Source: Actinomycetota bacterium (GTDB taxonomy: Bacteria > Actinomycetota > Nitriliruptoria > Nitriliruptorales > JAHWKO01). From it: a stretch of 25,963 nucleotides of DNA. The stretch spans positions 1 to 25,963 of the forward strand of contig JAHWKO010000024.1 of assembly GCA_019347855.1 (NCBI GenBank), read 5' to 3'. Both the position numbers and the translations under genes were made by a program. Positions 16,039 through 24,458 of the stretch are shown piece by piece; the first letter of the stretch is position 1, and each line of letters begins with the position of its first letter. The notes beneath the pieces are model-generated. The model was not told the DNA's origin and made no database searches. It worked only from the letters and a program-made list of their open reading frames with translations.

Positions 16039-16221
16039 GGTGGTCCTTCTTCATCGGCGTCTGGATCCGACGCTACGGAGCGGGGGCGGTGGGCAGGCCT
16101 CGGTGGTGTGGCCGTTGGGGCACGGGTCGACCGACCGCGTGTCGAACGCGGGGGTCGAGACGGCCCGCGAGGTCCGTGCGTCATCCACAGTGGGGGTGTC
16201 GGATCAACGGGAGGACACCAC

Positions 16222-16683
16222 ATGACAGAGACCATCGAGAAGTCCGTAGAGGTGAACGTCCCCATCTCCACCGCCTACAACCAGTGGACCCAGTTCGAGG
16301 AGTTCCCGCAGTTCATGAAGGGGGTCGAGAAGGTCACCCAGGTGGACGACACGACGCTGCGCTGGACCGGCGACATCGGCGGCGTGGATCGTGAGTGGGA
16401 GGCCGAGATCACCGAGCAGAAGCCGGACTCCCGGATCGCCTGGAAGGCGACCGGAGAGGTGACCCACGCCGGTGTGGTGACGTTCCACGAGATCGATCCG
16501 CAGACGACGCGGGTGATGCTCCAGCTCGACATCGCACCGGACGACTGGAAGGAGAAGGTCGCCGACGCCATCGGGATCACCGACGCGCGCGTGAAGGGCG
16601 ACCTCGAGCGCTTCAAGGAGTTCATCGAGACCCGCGGTAAGGAGACCGGCGCCTGGAGAGGCGAGGTCGACCGCGACGAGTGA
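16222..16683 (+). CDS. SRPBCC / START-like (polyketide cyclase/dehydrase-type) protein
   Basis: The 153-residue protein has the helix-grip fold signature of the SRPBCC superfamily: VEVNVPISTAYNQWTQFEEFPQFM at the N-terminus, the WEAEITEQKPDSRIAWK strand pair in the middle and a long C-terminal helix (VKGDLERFKEFIE). Such proteins bind hydrophobic ligands in a deep cavity; the ligand here is unknown. ATG 16222 is chosen over upstream codons because GGGAGGA lies 6 nt before it and the fold begins at once. The next gene encodes a CsbD-like stress protein. Confidence 0.9.
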   Translation: MTETIEKSVEVNVPISTAYNQWTQFEEFPQFMKGVEKVTQVDDTTLRWTGDIGGVDREWEAEITEQKPDSRIAWKATGEVTHAGVVTFHEIDPQTTRVMLQLDIAPDDWKEKVADAIGITDARVKGDLERFKEFIETRGKETGAWRGEVDRDE

Positions 16684-16711
16684 GTCGTCTTTCGGGCAGG
16701 GTCCGGAAGCG

Positions 16712-16733
16712 GGGGCACGTTCTCCCGTGCCCC
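16712..16733 (+). terminator. Hairpin after the SRPBCC gene
   Basis: GGGGCACG (16712-16719) and CGTGCCCC (16726-16733) form a perfect 8-bp stem with the 6-nt loop TTCTCC, 28 nt after the stop codon. There is no clear T tract. It is a plausible GC-rich terminator between the SRPBCC and CsbD-like genes. Confidence 0.5.
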
Positions 16734-16807
16734 GGGCCCCGCGCCCGAGGGATGGTTCGTAGGTTGCAGACGCAAGGTCAACGCACGCGACGCGGAGGAG
16801 ACCGCAG

Positions 16808-16981
16808 ATGAGTGACGACAGCACCGCAGAGAAGGCCAAGGGCACCGCCAAGGAGGTGGCTGGCAAGGCCACCGGTAGCGACGAGCTCGCCAACGAGGGC
16901 GAGGCCCAGCAGGAGAAGGCCGAGCACGAGGAAGAGGCTAAGAAGGCCAAGCAGGAGCAGGAGAAGCACCAGGGCACCTGA
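16808..16981 (+). CDS. CsbD-like small stress protein
   Basis: This is a short, very hydrophilic protein of 57 residues rich in Lys, Glu, Ala and Gln. The segment AEKAKGTAKEVAGKATGSDEL matches the CsbD family core (KGxxKExxGKxTGxxxL). The rest is a charged helix of Glu, Lys and Gln residues. In Bacillus subtilis CsbD belongs to the general stress regulon; its molecular role is unknown. The start is supported by GGAGGAG about 9 nt before ATG 16808. It ends in the strong hairpin at 17001-17026, shared with the convergent DUF4191 gene. Confidence 0.85.
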   Translation: MSDDSTAEKAKGTAKEVAGKATGSDELANEGEAQQEKAEHEEEAKKAKQEQEKHQGT

Positions 16982-17000
16982 GCCCACAGCGCGAATGGCG

Positions 17001-17026
17001 ACGGCGGCGGGTCCACCCGCCGCCGT
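17001..17026. terminator. Bidirectional GC-rich terminator
   Basis: ACGGCGGCGGG (17001-17011) and CCCGCCGCCGT (17016-17026) form a perfect 11-bp stem with the tetraloop TCCA. It sits between the convergent CsbD-like gene (stop 16981) and the DUF4191 gene (stop at 17037), the expected position for a two-way terminator. T-rich sequence on either side is weak. Confidence 0.75.
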
Positions 17027-17036
17027 TCGTCGTTCG

Positions 17037-17690
17037 TCAGCGCATCCGTCCTCCGCGGGGGATCGGACCCTTCGGGATCGGCGGCTGGTTGCCCGAGAGC
17101 GCCGACAGCTTCGTCTCGAGCGCTCGGACGTCCTTCTTCTTGAGCTCGTTCGAGAGCTTCATCATGTGGACCTGCAGCTCCTGGAGGGGGACCTGACCGG
17201 AAGCGGTCCCGACGTTCACCGTGTGGAGCGGGGCGTCCCCGACAACCCGCGCGAGCTGCCGCTTCTCCTTCTGCAGCATGGACTCGACGCGCGCCTTCGA
17301 ACCCTCGCCGACCAGGACCACGCCCGGCTTGCCGACGACCCGATGGACCAGGTCCTGCTTCCGGGTGACGGAGACCGCGGGCGTGACGTGCCACGTGCCG
17401 CGCATGTTCTGCAGCACGGCGAAGGCCGCGCCCGGCTGCCCCTCGATCGCGTCGAGCTGCGCCGACTGGGCCCGTCGTCCCAGGACGGACAAGGCCGCCA
17501 GCGGCGCGATCGCGAGGCCCGCGACGACCCCCCACAGCAGTGTCCCCAACAGCCACCCGACGACCGCCGGGATCAGCAGACCGAGCCCTCCAGCCAGCGC
17601 CATGTAGGGGATGAGCCGCCGATCCGACTGGCGCGTCGTCTCGAACGCGGTCCGGATCTGGTCGAACCGTTGCGTCAACGTCTCGAGCAT
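17037..17690 (-). CDS. DUF4191 family integral membrane protein
   Basis: The 217-residue protein begins MLETLTQRFDQIRTAFE. It has two adjacent membrane helices (about 29-52 and 55-75) and a soluble domain containing GTWHVTPAVSVTRKQDLVHR, then GKPGVVLVGEGS and a Lys-rich helix near the end. This layout matches the DUF4191 membrane proteins common in actinobacteria, whose function is unknown. The open frame extends to 17945, but the extra 85 residues are Arg-rich and overlap the divergent fdhD gene, so ATG 17690 is preferred. Confidence 0.88.
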   Translation of the reverse strand: MLETLTQRFDQIRTAFETTRQSDRRLIPYMALAGGLGLLIPAVVGWLLGTLLWGVVAGLAIAPLAALSVLGRRAQSAQLDAIEGQPGAAFAVLQNMRGTWHVTPAVSVTRKQDLVHRVVGKPGVVLVGEGSKARVESMLQKEKRQLARVVGDAPLHTVNVGTASGQVPLQELQVHMMKLSNELKKKDVRALETKLSALSGNQPPIPKGPIPRGGRMR

Positions 17691-17790
17691 GCGACCCCAC
17701 GGGACTCGGTGACGGGGCCAGGCTACCGAGACCGCGCGCAGGTCCGTCCTGACGGGTGCGCCCGTGTCCGCGACCTGCGATGCTCGCCCC

Positions 17791-18666
17791 ATGGACAGGC
17801 CGGGACGGACCGTACGCACGCGAGCCCTGCGCGTGCGGGGCTCCCGGGCCCGGTCGCGGCCCGACGTGCTCGCGACCGAGGAACCTCTCGAGATCCGGGT
17901 CGAGACGGGCGCGGACACGCGCACCATCGCGGTCACGATGCGCACCCCCGGGGACGACGTGGACCTCGCGGTCGGCTTCCTGTTCGGGGAGGGTGTGATC
18001 TCGTCGCGTGACGACGTCGTCCGGGCGGCCTACTGCACGCAGCCGTCGCTGTCCGAGGACGAACGGTTCAACACCCTCACGGTCTCCCTCCGGACGGACC
18101 TCGACGTCGACCTACAGCCGTTGGACCGTCACGTCCTCACGACCAGCGCCTGCGGGGTGTGCGGCCTCACCTCGCTGGAGGCGGTCCACGTGCACGGTCA
18201 GCCCGCCCCCGTGCCGGGGCTGAAGGTCGACGCGGAGGTGGTGCGCTCGCTCGATGCTCGTCTCCGAGAGGAGCAGGAGGTGTTCGAGCGCACCGGAGGA
18301 CTGCACGCGGCGGCGCTGTTCGACCTCGAGGGTGAGCTGGTGGCGATCCGGGAGGACGTTGGGCGGCACAACGCGCTCGACAAGCTCGTGGGATGGGCGC
18401 TCCTCGATGGACGCCTGCCCCTGACCGAACACCTCGTCATGCTGAGCGGTCGCGCCAGCTACGAGCTGCTCCAGAAGTCCGTCGTCGCCGGCATACCCGT
18501 GGTGTGCGCCGTGTCGGCTCCCAGCAGTCTCGCCGTCGCGGTCGCCGAGGAGTTCGGGACCACCCTGATCGGGTTCCTCCGCGACGACGGGTTCAACGTC
18601 TACGCGGGCGAGGGCCGCCTGGTCGGTGTGGGGTCGGACGTGGCGCGCGGCCGCGCCGTCCGGTGA
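17791..18666 (+). CDS. fdhD: Formate dehydrogenase accessory sulfurtransferase FdhD
   Basis: FdhD passes sulfur from the cysteine desulfurase to the molybdenum bis-MGD cofactor, a step needed for formate dehydrogenase activity. This one has 291 residues with the catalytic pair C121-G-V-C124 in TSACGVCG. Conserved blocks are the TEEPLEIRV start, GFLFGEGVI, REDVGRHNALDKLVGWAL, LSGRASYELLQKS and GFLRDDGFNVYAG. ATG 17791 is chosen because a -10-like GATGCT ends 6 nt upstream, suggesting a leaderless message; GTG 17764 is the alternative. It lies 0.5 kb upstream of fdhA on the same strand, and its 3' end overlaps a predicted antisense gene. Confidence 0.95.
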   Translation: MDRPGRTVRTRALRVRGSRARSRPDVLATEEPLEIRVETGADTRTIAVTMRTPGDDVDLAVGFLFGEGVISSRDDVVRAAYCTQPSLSEDERFNTLTVSLRTDLDVDLQPLDRHVLTTSACGVCGLTSLEAVHVHGQPAPVPGLKVDAEVVRSLDARLREEQEVFERTGGLHAAALFDLEGELVAIREDVGRHNALDKLVGWALLDGRLPLTEHLVMLSGRASYELLQKSVVAGIPVVCAVSAPSSLAVAVAEEFGTTLIGFLRDDGFNVYAGEGRLVGVGSDVARGRAVR

Positions 18667-18929
18667 GGTCCGTCGGCCAGCTCGACGTTCACCGTCGCGA
18701 CAGGGCCCTGCATCCCGGTGACGTCGAGTACGCGTACGCGACGGTGCGAGCCATCCGGTAGCTCGACCGTCACGATGCGACCGAGCGAGAGCGCCCACAG
18801 CGGGGCGCGGAGCCGTGCCGCCGTGGCGCCGGGCTGCTGTCCTCGCGACCGGGGCGCCGGTTCGAGCACCCCCCGGGCGACCGCATCGCCCGCGTGGATC
18901 GTGACCGTCAGATGTCCGGATCCCTCCAT
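18600..18929 (-). CDS. Small hypothetical protein antisense to the fdhD 3' end
   Basis: This 109-residue protein is unrecognised. Its frame has strongly G/C third positions like a real gene, while competing frames read as Arg/Ser-rich noise. It begins MEGSGHLTVTIHAGDAV and contains an alternating beta-strand-like stretch (RIVTVELPDGSHRRVRVLD, then ATVNVEL), which suggests a small beta domain. ATG 18929 is supported by GGGGGAG with a 7-nt spacer. The last 67 bp overlap fdhD on the opposite strand. It is divergent from fdhA. Without a homologue the call is uncertain. Confidence 0.5.
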   Translation of the reverse strand: MEGSGHLTVTIHAGDAVARGVLEPAPRSRGQQPGATAARLRAPLWALSLGRIVTVELPDGSHRRVRVLDVTGMQGPVATVNVELADGPHRTARPRATSDPTPTRRPSPA

Positions 18930-18977
18930 CCTTGAACTCCCCCGTGTGTCGGTGCGGAGGCGCACGGTACGCGGGCA

Positions 18978-18991
18978 TTCGCTGCAGCGAA
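18978..18991. promoter_or_regulatory. 14-bp perfect palindrome, candidate operator
   Basis: TTCGCTGCAGCGAA reads the same on both strands. It lies 49 nt upstream of the 18929 start, overlapping a possible minus-strand -35 (GTTCGC) and the spacer to a -10-like TACCGT (18964-18969). No regulator is assigned. Confidence 0.35.
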
Positions 18992-19143
18992 CACGTCCGT
19001 CCGTACGTCCACGAGGGGCGGTCGGTCGCTTCCTGTCCTCGGTTGAGCCTCGGCGATCCGCAGCCCGGCACCGATCCGGGCCGACGCGGCTGATCGCCTG
19101 CTGGAGGCTGGATCCGCGCGTCCATCCGTCCCTCCCCGGACCG

Positions 19144-19173
19144 TTGACCCTCCATCTGGCTCCTGCCTAGGGT
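19144..19173 (+). promoter_or_regulatory. Promoter of the fdh operon
   Basis: TTGACC (19144-19149) and TAGGGT (19168-19173) are separated by 18 nt and make the best housekeeping-type promoter in the window. Transcription would start near 19180, giving a leader of about 20 nt before ATG 19202. An inverted repeat GTTCG-N6-CGAAC (19176-19191) spans the expected start site and could be an operator. Confidence 0.65.
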
Positions 19174-19201
19174 CTGTTCGTCTCAACGAACGGGCGCATG
19201 G

Positions 19202-22200
19202 ATGGCGGGCGACGGGGTGCTCGGAGCGATCGGACGGTGGCCCGTGCTGCGGCAGTTCCGCGAGCGGGACGTCGCTGGATTGGGCGCGACCGCGTACTCG
19301 TCGGCCACGGAGCGCATGGGTCCCCGAACACGCGACGCCGACACGGTCGCGCGGTCCATCTGCCCGTACTGCGCCGTGGGCTGCGGTCAGCTCCTGTACG
19401 CCAAGGACGGGGAACTGATCGACATCGAGGGCGATCCGGACTCCCCGATCTCCCGGGGGAAACTGTGCCCCAAAGGGGCGGCGACGATGCAGCTCGTGGC
19501 GGGGAAGCACCGCGTGAAGACCGCGCGGTACCGCCGTCCGGGCGGGACCGAGTGGGAGGAGGTCGACCTCGACTGGGCGATGGACCGCATCGCCGACCGG
19601 GTCAAGGAGACCCGGGACCGCACCTGGGAGGACACCGACCCGGACGGGCACCCGCTGCGGCGGACGCTGGGCTTCGCGCACCTCGGCGGCGCGACGCTCG
19701 ACAACGAGGAGAACTACCTCATCAAGAAGCTCTTCACGGCGCTCGGCGCGATCCAGATCGAGAACCAAGCCCGCATATGACACAGCTCTACGGTCCCCGG
19801 TCTGGGGACCAGCTTCGGTCGCGGCGGCGCGACCACGTTCCAGCAGGACCTCGCGAACGCGGACTGCATCGTGATCGAGGGGTCGAACATGGCGGAGTGC
19901 CACCCCGTCGGGTTCCAGTGGGTGATGGAGGCCAAGCGGCGCGGCGCCACGATCATCCACGTCGACCCCCGGTTCACGCGCACCAGCGCGGTCGCTGATC
20001 TCCACGTCCCGCTCCGGGCGGGCACCGACATCGCCTTCCTGGGTGGCCTGATCAACCACGTGATCCAGAACGAGGCGTACTTCGAGGAGTACGTCCGTCA
20101 CTACACGAACGCGAACGTCATCATCAGCGAGGACTACCAGGACCCGGAGGACCTCGACGGGCTCTTCAGCGGGTGGGACCCCGACGAGGGACAGTACGAC
20201 CCCAGCAGCTGGCAGTACGTGGGCGGCTCGGTGGCACCGTCGGCGGGGCAGAAGGAGATGTTCGCCGGGGCCGCGTCGCCCGAACAGGGCGCAGGGTCGG
20301 GTCAGGCCGCGCGTGGCAGGGACGTCACCCACACGGAGACCGATGACTCGCTGCAGCACCCGAACTGCGTGTTCCAGATCCTGAAGCGGCACTTCTCGCG
20401 GTACACACCAGAGGTCGTCGAGGACGTCTGCGGGATCCCGGCGGAGCGGTTCCAGCAGGTCGCGGAGACGCTCGTCGCGAACTCGGGCCGGGACCGGACG
20501 TCGGCGTTCTGCTACGCCGTCGGCTGGACGCAGCACACGGTGGGCGTGCAGTACATCCGCACCGCGTCGATCCTCCAGCTGCTCCTCGGCAACATCGGTC
20601 GCCCGGGCGGGGGGATCCTCGCGCTGCGTGGACACGCATCGATCCAGGGATCCACGGACATCCCGACCCTGTACAACCTGTTGCCCGGCTACCTGCCCGT
20701 GCCACACGCGACGCACGACACGTCGCTGGACGAGTACGTCGAGTACAACGGGTCGGCCACCGGGTACTGGGCGGACTTCCGCTCCTACGCGGTCTCGCTC
20801 CTGAAGGCCTACTTCGGTGACGCCGCCACGCCCGACAACGACTTCTGCTACGACCACCTGCCGCACCAGAGCGGTGACCACTCCCACATGACCACCGTGG
20901 CCGCGATGGCGGACGGCATCGTCGAGGGCTACTTCATCATGGGGGAGAACCCGGTGGTCGGGTCGATGCACGGCGCGCTGCACCGCAAGGCCGCGCGCAA
21001 CCTGAAGTGGTGCGTGGTCCGGGACTTCTACCCGACGGAGTCCGCGGAGTTCTGGCGCAAGGGACCGGAGTTCGACCGAGGGGAGGCCCGTCCGGAGGAC
21101 TGCGACACCGAGGTGTTCTTCCTCCCCGCCGCGGCCCACTCCGAGAAGGACGGCGCCTTCACCAACACCCAGCGGCTGTTGCAGTGGCACGAGAAGGCGG
21201 TGGAACCTCCCGGGGACTGCCGGAGCGAGCTGTGGTTCATGTACCACCTCGGCCTGCGCCTGAAGGAGCGGTACGCGGGCTCCGAGGACCCGAAGGACCG
21301 ACCGATCCAGGACCTGACGTGGGACTACCCGACCCAGGGACCCCACGACGAACCCGAGGCGGAGGAGATCCTCGCCGAGATCAGCGGGTGGCGGATCGAC
21401 GAGGACGGGGAGCGCGAGTACCTGGCGAGCTACACCGAGCTCGAGCCCGACGGTTCGACCGTGGCCGGGTGCTGGATCTACACCGGCGCCTACGCCGATG
21501 GGGTCAACCTGCCGGCCCGGCGCAAGCCCTGGCACGAGCAGAACTGGATCGCCCACGAGTGGGCCTGGGCGTGGCCGGACAACCGGCGCATCCTCTACAA
21601 CCGGGCGTCGGCGGATCCCCAGGGCCGGCCGTGGTCGGAACACAAGCGCTACGTCTGGTGGGACGAGGACGCGGGCGAGTGGACGTCCCTCGGGGACTCC
21701 GTCGACTTCGTGCCGGGACGGGAACCCGGGTACGAACCGCCCGAGGACGCCACCGGCACGGATGCGATCGCCGGCGACAGCCCGTTCGTCATGCAGTCGG
21801 ACGGGAAGGGGTGGATGTTCGTCCCGACGGGGCTCCTCGACGGTCCCCTCCCGACGCACTACGAGCCGCAGGAGTCGCCGGTCGAGAACCTGCTCTACGG
21901 CCAGCAGTGCAACCCGGCGCGCATCGAGTGGGACCGGCCCGACAACCCCTACCACCGCGCGTTCGGGGACGAGCGGTTCCCGTACGTGCTCACCACGTAC
22001 CGGTTGACCGAGCACCACACGGCCGGCGGCATGAGCCGCTGGTTGGCGTGGCTCTCCGAGCTGCAGCCGGAGCTGTTCTGTGAGATCTCGCCCTCCCTGG
22101 CCCAGGAGAAGGGCATCGAGAACGGAGGCTGGGCGACGATCCGGACCGCCCGGGGGGAGATCGAGGCACGGGTCCTCGTGACCGAACGCATGCAGCCGCT

Positions 22201-22531
22201 GCGGATCGGTCGCGGTGGCCGACATGTCATCGAGCAGATCGGGGTGCCCTACCACTGGAGCTACGTGGGTCCGGTGACGGGTGACAGCATCAACGAGCTG
22301 ATCGGGTTCGTCGCGGATCCGAACGTCTCGATCCAGGAGTCCAAGGCCCTGACCGCGGACATCGAGGCGGGACGTCGCAGCCGCGGCCGGCGGGTCGTCA
22401 CCTCCGGCCCGCTCTTCACCCCGCTCGACGAGGATCCCGACCGTCTCCGCGACACGGACCAGGTCGGGCGGCGGCCGCCCAGCGAGCACGGTGTCCGTGC
22501 CGGGCAGACCCAGCAGACCGAGGAGACGTGA
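19202..22531 (+). CDS. fdhA: Formate dehydrogenase catalytic subunit, selenoprotein (UGA = Sec at codon 193)
   Basis: This molybdenum/tungsten bis-MGD enzyme of 1109 residues oxidises formate to CO2. A [4Fe-4S] motif (C54, C57, C61, C89) is followed by K91, then ENQARI-Sec-HSSTVPG with Sec193 as metal ligand, where other family members have Cys or Sec. Downstream blocks are intact: GRGGATTFQQDL, HPVGFQWVMEAK, IGRPGGGILALRGHASIQG and a C-terminal dinucleotide-binding domain with GIENGGWATIRTARGE. The frame is continuous through TGA 19778-19780, with a SECIS hairpin just after it. No clear twin-arginine signal is seen, so the location is probably cytoplasmic. ATG 19202 is about 20 nt after the predicted transcription start. 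It overlaps fdhB by TGATG. Confidence 0.96.
19778..19780 (+). other. Selenocysteine codon (UGA) in fdhA
   Basis: In-frame TGA between ARI and HSSTVPG, exactly the position of the active-site Sec or Cys in formate dehydrogenases. Both flanking frames are in phase and conserved, so it is recoded rather than a stop. Confidence 0.95.
19784..19814 (+). promoter_or_regulatory. Bacterial SECIS element of fdhA
   Basis: GGTCCCC (19792-19798) and GGGGACC (19804-19810) form a perfect 7-bp stem with the loop GGTCT, the SelB-binding loop known from E. coli fdhF. The loop begins 18 nt after the UGA, the spacing I recall for fdhF. A lower AGCT/AGCT stem (19784-19787 with 19811-19814) with a 4-nt bulge extends it. 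Confidence 0.92.
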
Positions 22532-23349
22532 TGGCCGCGGAGGCAGGAGCCCCAGGCGCCAGACTCGGCTTCTTCACGGACACGACCGTGTGCATCGGCT
22601 GCAAGGCGTGCGAGGTCGCGTGCAAGCAGTGGAACCAACTCCCCGATGACGGGTTCGCGTTCACGGGGATGAGCTACGACAACACGGTCGACCTGGGGGC
22701 GTCGACCTGGCGGCACGTGTCGTTCGTCGAACGCCCCGCGCCCATGCCCGGTGAGGACACGGGGCTCGGGGACTTCTCGTGGCTGATGATGTCGGACGTC
22801 TGCAAGCACTGTGTGCGTGCGGGCTGCCTCGAGGCCTGCCCAACGGGAGCGATCGTCCGTACGGAGTTCGACTCCGTCTTCGTTCAGGCCGACGTCTGCA
22901 ACGGGTGCGGGTACTGCGTCCCGGCCTGCCCCTTCGGCGTGATCGACCGCCGCGAGGACGACGGCCGGGCGTGGAAGTGCACCCTGTGTTACGACCGGTT
23001 GAAGGACGGCGAGCAACCCGCCTGCGCGAAGGCGTGCCCGACCGACTCGATCGTGTTCGGCGACATCGATGAGCTGCGCGAGCTCGCCGAAGAGCGGGTC
23101 GAGACCCTGCACGAGCGCGGACTGGACAGCGCGTACCTGTACGGGGCCGACGCGGCGAGCCAGCCCGGCACCGACGGACTGAACGCGTTCTTCCTCCTGA
23201 TGGACGACCCCGAGGTCTACAACCTCCCACCGGATCCGGTCGTCCCGACGAAGAAGGTCGCCGACCCCTGGCGGTCCACGGCGGTCGGAGCCGCGGGCAT
23301 GCTCGCGGCTGCAGCCGTGGCGGTCCTCGCTGGGAAGGCCGGCCGGTGA
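22531..23349 (+). CDS. fdhB: Formate dehydrogenase iron-sulfur subunit
   Basis: This is the electron-transfer subunit with four [4Fe-4S] clusters, 272 residues. The Cys groups are CIGCKACEVAC (21-31), then CKHCVRAGCLEACP, CNGCGYCVPACP, and CTLCYDR with CAKACP. A hydrophobic C-terminal helix (about 249-268) may anchor it in the membrane, as in FdnH. It would pass electrons from FdhA to the NrfD-like subunit. The ATG at 22531 overlaps the fdhA stop (TGATG); a GTG directly before it is less likely. The nrfD-like gene overlaps by GTGA. Confidence 0.95.
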   Translation: MAAEAGAPGARLGFFTDTTVCIGCKACEVACKQWNQLPDDGFAFTGMSYDNTVDLGASTWRHVSFVERPAPMPGEDTGLGDFSWLMMSDVCKHCVRAGCLEACPTGAIVRTEFDSVFVQADVCNGCGYCVPACPFGVIDRREDDGRAWKCTLCYDRLKDGEQPACAKACPTDSIVFGDIDELRELAEERVETLHERGLDSAYLYGADAASQPGTDGLNAFFLLMDDPEVYNLPPDPVVPTKKVADPWRSTAVGAAGMLAAAAVAVLAGKAGR

Positions 23350-24458
23350 GCGACGAGACCGAGATCCGGCGAGGGCTCGATCCCGACCACACCGGTCCGA
23401 TGGAGGGCATCGGGGGCGAGCAGGAGATCGCGCCCGAAACGCGGGGGCACGGCGACGACCTCGAGGCGCCGGGACCCTACGACACGTGGCACGGTCTGCC
23501 GACGGAGGACGGTCCCACCTACTACGACCGCCCGGTCCTGAAGGAGCCGGTCTGGATCTGGACCGTCCCCGCGTACTTCGCGGTAGGCGGCATCGCCGGG
23601 GCGTCGGCGGTGCTGGGGGCCGCGGCGCAGGTGACGGGAAGGCTCGATGACCTCGTGGGGCGGTGCCGGTGGATCGCCGCCGCGGGCACGACGGTCGGCA
23701 CCGGATTGCTGGTCGCCGACCTGGGACGCCCCGAGCGCTTCCTCAACATGTTGCGCGTGTTCCGTCCGTCCTCGCCGATGAGCGTGGGTTCCTGGCTGCT
23801 GGCGGCGAGCTCCGGGGCGGCGACCGTGTCGGCTCTTGGCCACCGCCGCGACGGCCTGGCGGGGTTCCTGGGGGATGCGGCGGGCCTCGGCGGTGCGGTC
23901 TTCGGAGGACCGCTCGCGGGGTACACCGCGGTGCTGGTGTCGAACACGGCCGTGCCGGCGTGGCATGGAGCACGCCGGAGCCTGCCGTTGCTGTTCGCGG
24001 GTTCGAGCATCTCCGCCGCGGGCTCGCTGCTGTACCTGTTCGACCTCGACGAAGCCGAGGGGAAGGTGGTCCGCACCTTCCAGGTGATCGGCTGCCTGTG
24101 GGAGCTCGCAGCGGGCGAGTTGGTCGAGCGCGAGGCCGGACAGGTCGACCGGGTCGCACGTCCCTACCACGAGGGCGTATCCGGCGCGATGTGGAGGGTC
24201 GCCAAGATCACGACCGGAGCGAGCCTGCTGGCGTCGTTGCTGCCCGGCCTATCGCGGTGGAAGCGTGCCGTCGCCGGGGTGCTCGGGGTGTTGGGGACGT
24301 TCCTGCTCCGCTTCGCGGTGTTCCAAACTGGGAAGGCGTCGGCCCGCGATCCCCGCGCGACCTTCCGTTCGCAGCGCGAGGGGCACGGGGCGGCGGAGGT
24401 GACCGGGACCGCAGCCGTGACGGGGGCCGGCGAGCAGCGTGCCGTCGGGCGCACGTGA
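23346..24458 (+). CDS. nrfD: NrfD/PsrC-like membrane quinone-interacting subunit
   Basis: The 370-residue protein belongs to the polysulfide-reductase NrfD family, multi-helix membrane subunits that exchange electrons between an iron-sulfur partner and quinone. A long polar N-terminus (1-66) is followed by about eight hydrophobic helices beginning at VWIWTVPAYFAVGGIAGAS. The GTGLLVADLGRPERFLNMLRVF block and SPMSVGSWLL are typical. The C-terminal tail (about 325-370) is polar. GTG 23346 overlaps the fdhB stop (GTGA). It probably links the formate dehydrogenase to the quinone pool. Confidence 0.92.
   Translation: MSDETEIRRGLDPDHTGPMEGIGGEQEIAPETRGHGDDLEAPGPYDTWHGLPTEDGPTYYDRPVLKEPVWIWTVPAYFAVGGIAGASAVLGAAAQVTGRLDDLVGRCRWIAAAGTTVGTGLLVADLGRPERFLNMLRVFRPSSPMSVGSWLLAASSGAATVSALGHRRDGLAGFLGDAAGLGGAVFGGPLAGYTAVLVSNTAVPAWHGARRSLPLLFAGSSISAAGSLLYLFDLDEAEGKVVRTFQVIGCLWELAAGELVEREAGQVDRVARPYHEGVSGAMWRVAKITTGASLLASLLPGLSRWKRAVAGVLGVLGTFLLRFAVFQTGKASARDPRATFRSQREGHGAAEVTGTAAVTGAGEQRAVGRT

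Noticed and set aside
19202..19780. fdhA as a truncated 192-residue gene or pseudogene ending at TGA 19778-19780
   Set aside because: The frame continues in phase with conserved sequence, the TGA is at the known Sec position, and a canonical SECIS hairpin follows.
18908..22489. 1193-codon open frame on the minus strand opposite fdhA
   Set aside because: It is a shadow of fdhA: rich in Arg, Val, Pro and Asp, without any recognisable domain, and it covers the conserved formate dehydrogenase frame on the other strand.
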